DNA of 64,000 nucleotides, from positions 1,423,611-1,487,610 of the forward strand of contig NZ_CANMIJ010000001.1 of NCBI RefSeq assembly GCF_947497915.1, in the 5' to 3' direction. The translations under genes were made by a program, and so were the position numbers. The notes below the pieces were generated by a model, which saw only the letters and a program-made list of their open reading frames with translations, had not been told where the DNA came from and did not search any database. Shown piece by piece: positions 6,753 through 15,629 of this stretch; positions within the stretch are counted from its first letter, which is position 1, and each line of letters starts with the position of its first letter. Source of the DNA: an uncultured Erythrobacter sp. Lineage in GTDB: Bacteria; Pseudomonadota; Alphaproteobacteria; Sphingomonadales; Sphingomonadaceae.

Positions 6753-9533
6753 TTAAACGTCGAAACCCCAGCGGCCATAGGTCTCTTTCAATTCTGGATC
6801 GCGGGCAATAGCCTCGTCAATGTCCGCCTGACCGTCCTCATCGCCCTGCTCAAGACGGATAAGTCCGCGCAGCATCACAGTTGCTGTTTGCCCCGGTTGC
6901 AACGCCAATGCGGCCTCTGCGTCCTGATACGCCTCTGCCAGCATTCCGTTGCGCAGGAACATCATGGCGCGGCTATCAAGGATATTGGCCGCCTCGCCGC
7001 TGTTCTCCACCGCTTTGGTGCACACGGCTAGACCATCGGCAACATTGATCTGCCATGTTGCCATGTACCAGCATTTCTCGTTCATAAGACCGGAATCATT
7101 CGGGCTGTCGAGCAACATTTCATCAATGCGCGCCAGACCTTCTTCGCCCTTGCCTTCCATCGCGTCCAGCGTGGCAAGAGCAACAGCGAGTTCCTGACGA
7201 ACATCTTCGTCGCCATCTTCGTATTCGAGGTTTTCACGAGCTCCAGCAATATCGCCGAGGTTTGCCATGGCCTCTGCCAATGCCATTGCCCGCCATGGCG
7301 TCGGATCGAGCAGATAAGCCTCTTCAAGGTCTTCTTTGGCCGCTGATTTATCCAGCAGTTTGCCATGCACGGTCGCGCGCTGGCTGTAATATTCCGCCGT
7401 GGCTTCCAACTCGACAACTTTGTCCATGTCTTCAAGTGCGCCGGCAAAATCATAGGTGTCATAACGGAACGCCGCTCTCGACAGATATGGGTCCATCTCG
7501 TCCGGCTCGTTTTCGATCAACTGCGCATAGGCTTTCTCAAGCGGTTCCAGCGAACTGCGATCATCAGCCTGCGCGAAACGCCAGATGCGGGGAAGCCCGT
7601 CAGGCGCAATCAACATGGTTTCCTGCCGGGCAAGAGCCGCCGCCTTGCGCCGTTCCTCACGAAAGTTCTCGGGCTGGATTTCACCGCCAAGGCTCATCAA
7701 AGATTCGGTAACGACCAATTTGTCTGGCGAAAGATCGCTGACGCGCGTGTAGAATTGGCCAGCAACTTCAACGTCAATCGGCTCTCCACCCTTCAATTCG
7801 TAATTGCCCTGCGTTTGCGGCAGGATCGTTTCGAGCGTGATTTCCATCCCGCTGGGGCTGCGATTTGAAACCGGGATATCGCGCCATTCGCGGCGTGATC
7901 TGTCAGGTGAAAAGCTGATACTGCCAGAGAGCGAGGTTGGATCAGTTTCCGCGCGCAGTCCGTCAAATTCGAACATCGCGGCCATGATGCCAGTGATGAT
8001 CATAGTCGCTTCGCTGTCATCACTGCCTTCGATGATCTCAACGTCGAGCAAATCCATGCCCTGACCGAAACTGCGTCCGAGCGCTTTCTTGCGCTCGTCT
8101 GTCATTTTGTCGGACTGCGAATTGATCTGAGCCGCCGATGCGCCAACCGAATTCATTGTAATTGTGACGAGGATCGGCAAATCGGCACCGGCCGACGCAT
8201 CAATCGTGTTGGTCATCGCCAGATCGGGGAAGCGTGGCAGAGTTTGAACAATCGGCTCTAAATCGGCGCCGTTGTCGCGGATCGGCAGCGCGTATTCAAA
8301 CGGAGGAACATTGCCGACCGTTTTGATATTCGCGCCAAGCGAAGTGCCGTCCATGTAATATTCTTTGCCATCGATCGTGGCGCGGACGAGGACGTGATCA
8401 AATGCACCGGGAACTGGGAGAGAAATCGGCACGGCATTGCCTGCGCTGATCGACGCCAGCACGGCTTCGGATTCGATGCCAAGATGGTTCAGGATGGCCA
8501 GCAGGATGACGGTCTTTGCCTTACAGTCACCGTATTTCTTTTCCCAAGTGGTCGCGACATCTTGCGGAAGGTAATTCCCGCCGTCGAGGCCGTTGAGCAG
8601 ATAACGGACGTCTTCCTGCACCAGCTCCAAAGCAGCAACAGCGCGCCCAAGCTCGGTCGGATAATCCGTGCGGATCGCCTCAACTTTGGCGAGCAAGTCG
8701 GGGATACCATCCAGAGCGCCATCAGTTTTGTAATACGGCGCCATTGTCGATGACACTTCGGCCCAATCGGCGAACGTGCCGATTTGGAGAATCGTCCCGC
8801 GGCGATAACGCAGCGGCACATCGCTAGGCAGGTCTTCGGCTTCTTCTAATGGGAGAATAACCTCGAGCGAATTGAAGCCGCCCTGCTGAGTGATTGGCGG
8901 AGCCTCGTAATTCGGGCCAGCTTTGTATTGAACATCCAGATCATCGGGCCATGAAGCGCGGATGCGCGAGAAATCGGCATAGGTGCTGGGTTCACGCCAA
9001 AGGAAGTTTTGACTTTGCACTTCCTTACCCAGCGCCTGATCCGAAGTCGTGACGGAATACCGCATCCGCAGTTCATCACCCACTTCGAGACCGGGCACAG
9101 CCAGAGTAGCTGTCAACGATCCGTCGAGGATTCTCTGTTCCAGCCGGCGTTCACGGCGCAGCACCTCAAGAGTTTCGCCCTGCTCGATCAGATCAATCGC
9201 CTCGCCATTGCGCAGAATGGAAAGCTCGTGAACGATCAGATCGCCTTTGTCGGGCATCCATTTCGCAGTCAGCGTGCCGACATTTGACAAGTCAGCGAGC
9301 GTGTTGATGCGAAAAACGTCGTCATTGTATTCCCAATGCAGACCGTCTTCGATCATGATTTGGGTGTCGCTGACGATCCGATCATTGGCCGGGTCACGCT
9401 CTACATCATCGAGATCGACAGGCTCGACCCAAGCAGGCTCAGCTTCGTAAAGTGGCTCCTCACCAGCAAAAGCCACAGAAGACGCACAAAAAGCGATCAG
9501 CGAAATCGCCGAACGTGAAACTCTAAATGTCAT
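6753..9533 (-). CDS. Secreted DUF3857/transglutaminase-like/TPR protein
   Basis: About 926 residues, exported. A signal peptide (about residues 1-23, ISLIAFCASSVAFA) is followed by a DUF3857 beta domain (about 60-250), then a transglutaminase-like core with the triad Cys337 (KYGDCKAKT), His380 (FDHVLV) and Asp395 (YMDGTSLG), a second beta region, and C-terminal tetratricopeptide repeats from about residue 640 (YLSRAAFRYDTYDFAGALED and further units). The complete triad implies a potentially active enzyme, perhaps a protease or amidase; the substrate is unknown. I start at ATG 9531-9533 rather than at a TTG four codons upstream, because the signal peptide then begins MTFRVSRS. No partner gene is obvious; it stands between radC and the NADH dehydrogenase fusion. 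Confidence 0.88.
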   Translation of the reverse strand: MTFRVSRSAISLIAFCASSVAFAGEEPLYEAEPAWVEPVDLDDVERDPANDRIVSDTQIMIEDGLHWEYNDDVFRINTLADLSNVGTLTAKWMPDKGDLIVHELSILRNGEAIDLIEQGETLEVLRRERRLEQRILDGSLTATLAVPGLEVGDELRMRYSVTTSDQALGKEVQSQNFLWREPSTYADFSRIRASWPDDLDVQYKAGPNYEAPPITQQGGFNSLEVILPLEEAEDLPSDVPLRYRRGTILQIGTFADWAEVSSTMAPYYKTDGALDGIPDLLAKVEAIRTDYPTELGRAVAALELVQEDVRYLLNGLDGGNYLPQDVATTWEKKYGDCKAKTVILLAILNHLGIESEAVLASISAGNAVPISLPVPGAFDHVLVRATIDGKEYYMDGTSLGANIKTVGNVPPFEYALPIRDNGADLEPIVQTLPRFPDLAMTNTIDASAGADLPILVTITMNSVGASAAQINSQSDKMTDERKKALGRSFGQGMDLLDVEIIEGSDDSEATMIITGIMAAMFEFDGLRAETDPTSLSGSISFSPDRSRREWRDIPVSNRSPSGMEITLETILPQTQGNYELKGGEPIDVEVAGQFYTRVSDLSPDKLVVTESLMSLGGEIQPENFREERRKAAALARQETMLIAPDGLPRIWRFAQADDRSSLEPLEKAYAQLIENEPDEMDPYLSRAAFRYDTYDFAGALEDMDKVVELEATAEYYSQRATVHGKLLDKSAAKEDLEEAYLLDPTPWRAMALAEAMANLGDIAGARENLEYEDGDEDVRQELAVALATLDAMEGKGEEGLARIDEMLLDSPNDSGLMNEKCWYMATWQINVADGLAVCTKAVENSGEAANILDSRAMMFLRNGMLAEAYQDAEAALALQPGQTATVMLRGLIRLEQGDEDGQADIDEAIARDPELKETYGRWGFDV

Positions 9534-9614
9534 GAAAATGCCCAAAACCCCAATGTCTAAGTATTTGCGGAGCTTAGGTTAGAAACGATTGATGTCAAAT
9601 GAGTTACTGTCGAT

Positions 9615-11825
9615 TTACGCTGACCTTTCGGTAATCAATCGGACGCCTGAATGCTGGGCAAAGAAGTTCCACATCCAGTTTACAACCACAGTCACGCGGT
9701 TTCGCATTCCGGTTAGGAAACCGACATGCACAACTCCCCAAAGCCACCATGCGCTGTTTCCGGACAACTTGAACGATCCGAAATCCGCAACCGCCGACTT
9801 ACGGCCAATCGTCGCGAGGCTGCCCTGGTGCTTGTAGACGAACGGTCCGGGGCAATCTTTCCCGAGCAGTTCCGCCTCGACAATGCGCGAGACATAGATG
9901 CCTGCCTGTTTGGCCGCAGGGGCCAGACCTGGAACGGGGTTCCCGTCCCAAGCATTGCTGCCCGCTGTGTCGCCAATCGCAAACACATCATTCAGCACGC
10001 CGCCAGCCCCTTTCACCCGGAGGTACTCGTTGACTTGTACGCGGCCTGAGCGGTCGCTTTCCGCACCAAGCCACTTTGCCGCGGGCGATGCCGCAACGCC
10101 CGCTGCCCACAGCACGGTTTCGGTATCGATCACAGTTTCGCCGCCGATGCACACATGACGTTCAGCAATTTCTGTGACGCGGCCACCGGTTCGGATTTCC
10201 ACGCCCAATTCTTCCAATGATCGCGCAGCTTCGTCTGACAATTCTTCGGGGAAAGCGGGAAGGATACGCGGCCCTGATTGGACCAGAATAACGCGCGCAT
10301 CGGCAGGATCGACCGTCCTAAACTCACGCGCGACATTGATCTTGGCGAGCTCGGCAATCGCCCCGGCAAGCTCGACACCTGTCGGCCCTGCGCCGACAAT
10401 CACGAAGGTTAGCAGGCGCTTGATCCGCTCCTCATCCTCGCTCGCCTCGGCTTGCTCGAACGCGTTGAGGATCGACGCGCGCACGGCGACCCCGTCTTCA
10501 ATCGTCTTAAGACCCGGGGCGAATGCACCCCATTCATCCTTGCCGAAATAGCTGTGAGTTGCGCCTGTCGCGAGGACTAGGCTGTCATAATCGAGCACCT
10601 GTGTGTCGTCGGCATCCGGGCCGTATGTGACAGTCTTCGTATCGGCATCAATCGCGCGCACTTCCCCTTTCAGCACGCGGACATTGCCGTCCGCGCGGAA
10701 AAGGCTGCGGATCGGCGTTGCGATATCAGCCGGATTAAGCGTGGCGGTCGCAATTTGATAAAGCAGCGGCTGGAACAGGTGATAATTGCGCTTGTCGATC
10801 AAAGTGATCCGCACCGGCAGCCGTTTTAGCCGCTCAACCGCCGCCAATCCGCCAAACCCGGCGCCAACGACGACAACATGCGGCCAATCATCGGGTATCT
10901 CTGAATAATGCCGGTCGAACAGGATGTTCTTTTCCATCCACGCCGCAATCGCAGCGTCGACAGAGAGCACCCCTGCCCCGCGCGCTTCGTAGATGGCAAG
11001 CAGCAAGAATGGAAACAGCGTCACGTTCGGATGCGCGCCTGCAATTATCGTGAAACCGATGACGAATACCAGCACGTAAGACACAATGCTGGCTGCAAAT
11101 CCGATCAGGAACAACGCGCCGAACAACACGGCGAGCCACGCAGGCATGCCCGAAAAAATGCTTGTCGGAAGCCATGTCGCCAGCGCGATCGACGGCTCAA
11201 ACAATTCGGCATAGGCGAACAGCGCGAGCGCAAGCCAGACCCGCGTCAACGCCATGATCACCGGTGTTACCTTTTCGCGCAGCCATTCACCGACGCGGAT
11301 GGTCGGCCGTGCAAGCGGCATTGCGCTTTGTTTAAGACCACCTGCCAAAACCCGGTCTAGCGAGAACGATGCTGGCCCTGCTACCACATACCACACAAGG
11401 ATCGAGGCAACCATCAGGTTGGTCGTTGTCGGGACATAGACAGCCTGACTGATAATCGTCAGCGCTGCCATTGCGAGCGCCGCGGGCCGCGTGAAAAACC
11501 CGGCGAGCAATAGTAACGGCGCGACGAGCTCAATTGATAGACCCAAAACAGCCGCATCATATGGCGCCATCCAGCTGACCGGATATTCATTGGCCGCGAG
11601 ATAGACGGCGGTGTCAAAATCACTCGCCTTTACAATCCCGGATCTGAGGAACCAGGCGGCAACAAAGAAACGGATCGCGAGATCAGTGAATGGCCAGAAC
11701 AACTCTGCTCCGCCCGAATACCATTTCGCCCAGCGCCGCAGCGTGACCCGCACAAAGGGCGATAAACGCTCTTCCTGCAAAAGCTCTCGCCCGGCGGCGG
11801 CTGCCGCGTCAGCATTGTCTGCCAT
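9615..11825 (-). CDS. DoxX-like membrane domain fused to type II NADH dehydrogenase
   Basis: About 736 residues with two parts. Residues 40-290 form a membrane module with eight or so helices that begins like DoxX (FWPFTDLAIRFFVAAWFLRSG). Residues 315-736 are a complete NDH-2-type flavoprotein: FAD site VVVGAGFGGLAAVERL, YHLFQPLLYQIATATL, NADH site IVGAGPTGVELAGAIAEL, FAIGDTA, and a C-terminal amphipathic end (WWLWGVVHVGFLTGMRNR). NDH-2 passes electrons from NADH to quinone without pumping protons; the fused domain could give a permanent membrane anchor or a quinone-handling site (inference). The start is fixed at ATG 11825 by an AGGAGG at 11834-11839, eight bases upstream; a GTG at 11864 lacks such a site. 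Confidence 0.92.
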   Translation of the reverse strand: MADNADAAAAAGRELLQEERLSPFVRVTLRRWAKWYSGGAELFWPFTDLAIRFFVAAWFLRSGIVKASDFDTAVYLAANEYPVSWMAPYDAAVLGLSIELVAPLLLLAGFFTRPAALAMAALTIISQAVYVPTTTNLMVASILVWYVVAGPASFSLDRVLAGGLKQSAMPLARPTIRVGEWLREKVTPVIMALTRVWLALALFAYAELFEPSIALATWLPTSIFSGMPAWLAVLFGALFLIGFAASIVSYVLVFVIGFTIIAGAHPNVTLFPFLLLAIYEARGAGVLSVDAAIAAWMEKNILFDRHYSEIPDDWPHVVVVGAGFGGLAAVERLKRLPVRITLIDKRNYHLFQPLLYQIATATLNPADIATPIRSLFRADGNVRVLKGEVRAIDADTKTVTYGPDADDTQVLDYDSLVLATGATHSYFGKDEWGAFAPGLKTIEDGVAVRASILNAFEQAEASEDEERIKRLLTFVIVGAGPTGVELAGAIAELAKINVAREFRTVDPADARVILVQSGPRILPAFPEELSDEAARSLEELGVEIRTGGRVTEIAERHVCIGGETVIDTETVLWAAGVAASPAAKWLGAESDRSGRVQVNEYLRVKGAGGVLNDVFAIGDTAGSNAWDGNPVPGLAPAAKQAGIYVSRIVEAELLGKDCPGPFVYKHQGSLATIGRKSAVADFGSFKLSGNSAWWLWGVVHVGFLTGMRNRVTVVVNWMWNFFAQHSGVRLITERSA

Positions 11826-11833
11826 GCCTAAAT

Positions 11834-11839
11834 CCTCCT
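11834..11839 (-). promoter_or_regulatory. Ribosome binding site deciding the DoxX-NDH2 start
   Basis: Minus-strand AGGAGG, perfect core match, eight bases before ATG 11825. It argues against the longer in-frame GTG start at 11864. Confidence 0.8.
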
Positions 11840-11965
11840 GCGCGCTGGTTCGCGCGTCCCCCACAATCGGTTACAGCCTATGCAGCGCCCCTTGCCAAGA
11901 GGGGCTGCGCGCAATAGCCGCGCCAATGACCCGAAACTTATTCAGAATCGCCAAGGACAATCACC

Positions 11966-13276
11966 ATGGTTCCGCGTTATGCCCGCCCCGAAATGTCAGC
12001 CCTGTGGGAACCAGAGGCGAAGTTTCGCATCTGGTTCGAGATTGAGGCGCATGCCACGCAAAAACTCGGCGAAATGGGTGTTGTGCCCAAAAGCGCTGGC
12101 AAGGCACTTTGGGATTGGTGGGCAACGGACCCGAAAATCGATGTCGAGGCAATTGACGCCATCGAAGCTGTTACCAAACATGATGTAATCGCCTTCCTTA
12201 CTTGGGTAGCAGAGCAAGTGGGCGACGAAGCCCGCTTTATGCACCAGGGCATGACATCCTCCGATGTGCTCGACACGACCCTTTCCGTTCAACTCGCCCG
12301 TGCAACCGATCTGCTGTTGGCCGATCTGGATGGATTACTCGAAGCGATCAAGACCCGCGCAGAGGAGCACAAATATACTCCAACTATTGGACGCAGCCAC
12401 GGCATCCATGCAGAGCCTGTCACCTTCGGCCTCAAACTGGCGCAGGCCTATGCAGAATTTGATCGTTGCCGGGATCGCTTAATCGCCGCTCGCAAGGAAA
12501 TCGCGACTTGTGCGGTGTCCGGCGCGGTGGGCACTTTCGCCAATATTGACCCTGAGGTCGAGGCGTATGTCGCTGAGCAACTGGGCCTTGAGGTTGAGCC
12601 TGTCAGCACGCAGGTGATCCCGCGCGACCGCCACGCAATGTATTTCTCTACTCTGGCGGTTATCGCCGGTTCGATTGAACGGCTCGCCGTGGAAGTGCGC
12701 CATTTGCAGCGCACCGAAGTTCTGGAAGCGGAAGAATATTTCTCGCCCGGGCAAAAGGGTTCGTCGGCGATGCCGCATAAACGCAACCCGATCCTGACAG
12801 AGAACCTGACCGGGCAAGCGCGTATGATCCGCGCCTATGCCCTGCCCGCCCTCGAAAACGTGGCGCTGTGGCATGAGCGGGACATTTCGCACTCATCGGT
12901 GGAGCGTTTTATTGGCCCCGATGCGACGATCACTCTCGATTTCGCGCTCGCGCGCCTGACCGGCGTTGTCGAAAAGCTGCTGATCTATCCAGAGCGGATG
13001 CAAGCCAACCTCGATGCGATGGGCGGACTTGTCCATTCCCAGCGCGTGCTTCTGGCTCTGACACAGGCCGGGGTGAGCCGCGAGGATGCGTATCGCCTAG
13101 TTCAGCGCAACGCGATGAAGGTGTGGGAATCGAACGGCGCGATGTCGCTTCTCGACCTGCTTAAGGGTGACGAAGAAGTGACCGCCGCCCTTTCGGCGAG
13201 CGAGTTGGAAGAGAAATTCGACCTCGATTACCACTTCAAAAACGTCGACACGATTTTCGACCGCGTCTTTGGATAA
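11966..13276 (+). CDS. purB: Adenylosuccinate lyase
   Basis: Cytosolic enzyme of purine synthesis that releases fumarate from SAICAR and from adenylosuccinate. The 436-residue product carries the fumarase/aspartase superfamily signature GSSAMPHKRNPI (about residues 265-277, flexible catalytic Ser loop), the HxH region TIGRSHGIHAEP with catalytic His, and TSSDVLDT near residue 93. Length is that of the compact bacterial form. An AAGGAC lies about nine bases before the ATG. Divergent from the NADH dehydrogenase fusion; about 80 bases separate it from lapA, so it may stand alone. Confidence 0.97.
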   Translation: MVPRYARPEMSALWEPEAKFRIWFEIEAHATQKLGEMGVVPKSAGKALWDWWATDPKIDVEAIDAIEAVTKHDVIAFLTWVAEQVGDEARFMHQGMTSSDVLDTTLSVQLARATDLLLADLDGLLEAIKTRAEEHKYTPTIGRSHGIHAEPVTFGLKLAQAYAEFDRCRDRLIAARKEIATCAVSGAVGTFANIDPEVEAYVAEQLGLEVEPVSTQVIPRDRHAMYFSTLAVIAGSIERLAVEVRHLQRTEVLEAEEYFSPGQKGSSAMPHKRNPILTENLTGQARMIRAYALPALENVALWHERDISHSSVERFIGPDATITLDFALARLTGVVEKLLIYPERMQANLDAMGGLVHSQRVLLALTQAGVSREDAYRLVQRNAMKVWESNGAMSLLDLLKGDEEVTAALSASELEEKFDLDYHFKNVDTIFDRVFG

Positions 13277-13357
13277 AGCCGCAAAACTAGACACACGCGG
13301 CAAATGGCTTAGGCTTTCAGGTCAACCGCGCGGGAATTATTAGGAGAGGCGCTGCCC

Positions 13358-13735
13358 ATGCAGATCGTTCGCACATTAATCTGGGTTCTGATCCTGTTTG
13401 CGATCTTGGCCTTCTCGTTCTTCAACTGGCAACCAGTTGAAGTGACGCTGTGGGACAATCTCGTCCTTGAAACCAAAGTTCCTGCGCTGGTAATTATCGC
13501 ATTCCTGCTCGGCCTGCTGCCGATGTGGCTGCTGCACCGTAGTGTCACATGGAGCCTTAACCGCCGCATCCGCAGCCTAGAAAACTCGGTCAAATCCAGC
13601 GCGCTGGCACGGCGGCATGAGCCCACTGCGGATACCGGTTCTGCGGCGGTGCCTCCGCCGGCTGTGGAAAAGCCTGTGGAAAGCACGGTAAAACCAGGGG
13701 ATAGTTCGAAGCCGACAGATGCGGCAGACGGATAA
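13358..13735 (+). CDS. lapA: LapA family membrane protein (DUF1049)
   Basis: Small inner-membrane protein of 125 residues. Two membrane helices (about residues 5-22 IWVLILFAILAFSFFNW and 42-63 LVIIAFLLGLLPMWLL) flank the short conserved segment QPVEVTLWD typical of DUF1049. After a basic juxtamembrane stretch (WSLNRRIRSLE) the C-terminus is Pro/Ala-rich and probably disordered. E. coli LapA acts with LapB in lipopolysaccharide assembly control, but alphaproteobacterial members are assigned by homology only. AGGAGAGG precedes the start. The stop overlaps the pyrF start (TAATG), so the two are translationally coupled. Confidence 0.88.
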   Translation: MQIVRTLIWVLILFAILAFSFFNWQPVEVTLWDNLVLETKVPALVIIAFLLGLLPMWLLHRSVTWSLNRRIRSLENSVKSSALARRHEPTADTGSAAVPPPAVEKPVESTVKPGDSSKPTDAADG

Positions 13736-14409
13736 TGAGCAACCCGGTTTTCCTCGCTCTTGATGTGCCACAGATTGATCCAGCGAAAGCTCTGCTGGAG
13801 AAAGTCAAAGCGCATATTGGCGGAGTGAAGCTGGGGCTTGAATTTTTCTGCGCGCATGGCGGACACGGCGTCCACGAAATCGCACATATGGGCCTGCCGA
13901 TCTTCCTCGACTTGAAATTTCACGACATTCCCAACACCGTCGCAGGCGCGATGCAGGCGATCCATGTTTATGAACCCGCCATCGTCACTGTCCACGCAAG
14001 CGGCGGACGCGCGATGATGGAAGACGCAAAAGCAGCTGCAGCAGAAGGCTGCAAAGTCGTCGCGGTGACGGCTCTCACCAGCCTTGATGAAAGCGACCTA
14101 AAACGCGCCGGCGTTGGCGGGACCACCCATGATCACGTCATGCGCCTCGCGGATTTGGCGCAGGAATCGGGTCTCGACGGGATTGTCTGCTCCGGCCAAG
14201 AAGTCGGCGAAGTGCGCAAACGCTGGAAAGACGGATATTTCGTCGTCCCGGGCCTACGCCCTGCCGGGAACACTGTCGGCGATCAAAAGCGGGTCGTTAC
14301 CCCGCGCAAAGCGCGCGATGACGGCGCAAGCGTGCTTGTGATCGGACGTCCGATCAGCCGCGCAGATGACCCAGAAGCTGCAGCGCGAGCGATTGAAGCT
14401 ACGCTTTAA
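13735..14409 (+). CDS. pyrF: Orotidine 5'-phosphate decarboxylase
   Basis: Last step of UMP synthesis, decarboxylating OMP. The 224-residue TIM-barrel protein has the invariant catalytic array DLKFHDIPNT (Asp-x-Lys-x2-Asp), the phosphate-binding GRPISRADDP near the C-terminus and the strand VFLALDVPQ at the start. Length is normal. The ATG overlaps the lapA stop by one base. The downstream neighbour is convergent, so lapA-pyrF is a two-gene unit. Pyrimidine and tryptophan synthesis genes commonly sit side by side in sphingomonads; both use PRPP-derived substrates. Confidence 0.97.
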   Translation: MSNPVFLALDVPQIDPAKALLEKVKAHIGGVKLGLEFFCAHGGHGVHEIAHMGLPIFLDLKFHDIPNTVAGAMQAIHVYEPAIVTVHASGGRAMMEDAKAAAAEGCKVVAVTALTSLDESDLKRAGVGGTTHDHVMRLADLAQESGLDGIVCSGQEVGEVRKRWKDGYFVVPGLRPAGNTVGDQKRVVTPRKARDDGASVLVIGRPISRADDPEAAARAIEATL

Positions 14410-14415
14410 AAGCGG

Positions 14416-14880
14416 TTAGTTGCCCGGCACCTCGACCGGCTCACCCTCATCCGCCCCCAAATCGTCAACCGTCACCATCAGCCGCGGTGAATTGACGAAC
14501 CAGCCCACCAATTTCATGTCTTCGCCGTTACCGTGGAACGTGTAAGTCTGCGTGCCTTCACCCAGTTCAAATTCGGTATCCATGACGATGACAGTGCTGG
14601 TTACGCCGTTGTTCGAATTGACATTAAAGCTTGCTCTAGATGACGATTTGATCGCGCCAAGACGCGAGATAAAAACCGTTACAAAATCTTCAAATTCTTC
14701 GCGCGGCGTCACCTCACGCAGATCTTCGCTTGAAAGCCTCCACAGGGCATCAACATCTTCGGCGGAGTACGCATTTTCGAATTGCGTGATACGGGCCTCG
14801 CTCTGATCGAGGTTCTCAATCGGATTGCAGGCAACAAGCGCAAATGCCCCGAAAACGGCCAGCAAAATTCTCGAAATCAT
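14416..14880 (-). CDS. Putative lipoprotein, unknown function
   Basis: A 154-residue protein with a lipoprotein signal (ISRILLAVFGAFALVAC, lipobox LVAC at Cys18). The mature part begins NPIENLDQSEARITQFENAY and resembles small NTF2-like or DUF-type secreted proteins, with a predicted alpha-beta roll containing FVTVFISRLG and a strand-rich second half. I do not recognise a specific family. The true start is the ATG at 14878-14880, with AGGGGAA about nine bases upstream; the frame stays open far into trpF on the opposite strand, but that extension is antisense to real coding sequence. It is divergent from trpF with an 88-base gap and convergent with pyrF. Confidence 0.75.
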   Translation of the reverse strand: MISRILLAVFGAFALVACNPIENLDQSEARITQFENAYSAEDVDALWRLSSEDLREVTPREEFEDFVTVFISRLGAIKSSSRASFNVNSNNGVTSTVIVMDTEFELGEGTQTYTFHGNGEDMKLVGWFVNSPRLMVTVDDLGADEGEPVEVPGN

Positions 14881-14968
14881 CGCGTATTTCCCCTGTCTGG
14901 ATAATGCGGCCAAACTATCGATGATTTCCCACTTAACGCAAGCCTTCAAGACAGTTAGAGCCGCCAGC

Positions 14969-15607
14969 ATGAGCAAAGACACTCTGATCAAGATTTGCGG
15001 CCTGTCCACGCCAGACGCCCTGAGCGCGGCGATTGGCGCAGGCGCGACGCATGTGGGGCTCGTCCATTTCGAACCCAGCCCGCGGCACCTCTCTCTCGAA
15101 GACGCAGCGCGGCTGCGCGCTATGGTGCCCGCGCATGTCAAAACCGTGCTGCTGACGGTGAACGCCGATGTGCAAACCACGGCAAAGGCTGTCGAGCTAG
15201 TCAAACCCGATGTGATCCAGTTTCACGGCAACGAAACGCCCGAATGGATCAATCTCGTCCGTGAGAAAACCAAGGTCGAAACGTGGAAAGCGTTAGGCGT
15301 GAAGGATTCCGAAACGCTGGCGAAATCCGCTCGTTTTGAGGGTGCGGTTGATCGTTTGCTTTTCGATGCGCCCGCAAAGGCGTTGCCCGGCGGGAATGGC
15401 GAAACTTTCCGCTGGGATGTGCTGAAAGACTTCGACCACCGTATCCCGTGGGGCCTAGCCGGCGGATTGACGCCAGAAAACGTCGCCGATGCCATCCGCG
15501 AAACGGGAACCGAAATGGTCGATACATCGTCTGGTGTAGAGAGCACACCGGGCGTCAAGGACGTGGACAAGATCGCCGCCTTCTGCAAAGCCGCTCTCGA
15601 AGCGTAA
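14969..15607 (+). CDS. trpF: Phosphoribosylanthranilate isomerase
   Basis: Third tryptophan-pathway step, an Amadori rearrangement of PRA to CdRP. The 212-residue TIM barrel has the catalytic Cys in LIKICGLST (about residue 9) and the catalytic Asp in LLFDAPAK (about residue 130), plus phosphate-binding GGLTPENV. The start is ATG 14969 (MSKDTLIK); the frame extends upstream to 14825 but that part overlaps the divergent lipoprotein start and adds unrelated residues. First gene of trpF-trpB-orf-trpA-accD-folC. Confidence 0.96.
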   Translation: MSKDTLIKICGLSTPDALSAAIGAGATHVGLVHFEPSPRHLSLEDAARLRAMVPAHVKTVLLTVNADVQTTAKAVELVKPDVIQFHGNETPEWINLVREKTKVETWKALGVKDSETLAKSARFEGAVDRLLFDAPAKALPGGNGETFRWDVLKDFDHRIPWGLAGGLTPENVADAIRETGTEMVDTSSGVESTPGVKDVDKIAAFCKAALEA

Positions 15608-15629
15608 CTCCCCCTAAAAGCTGGCTCAA

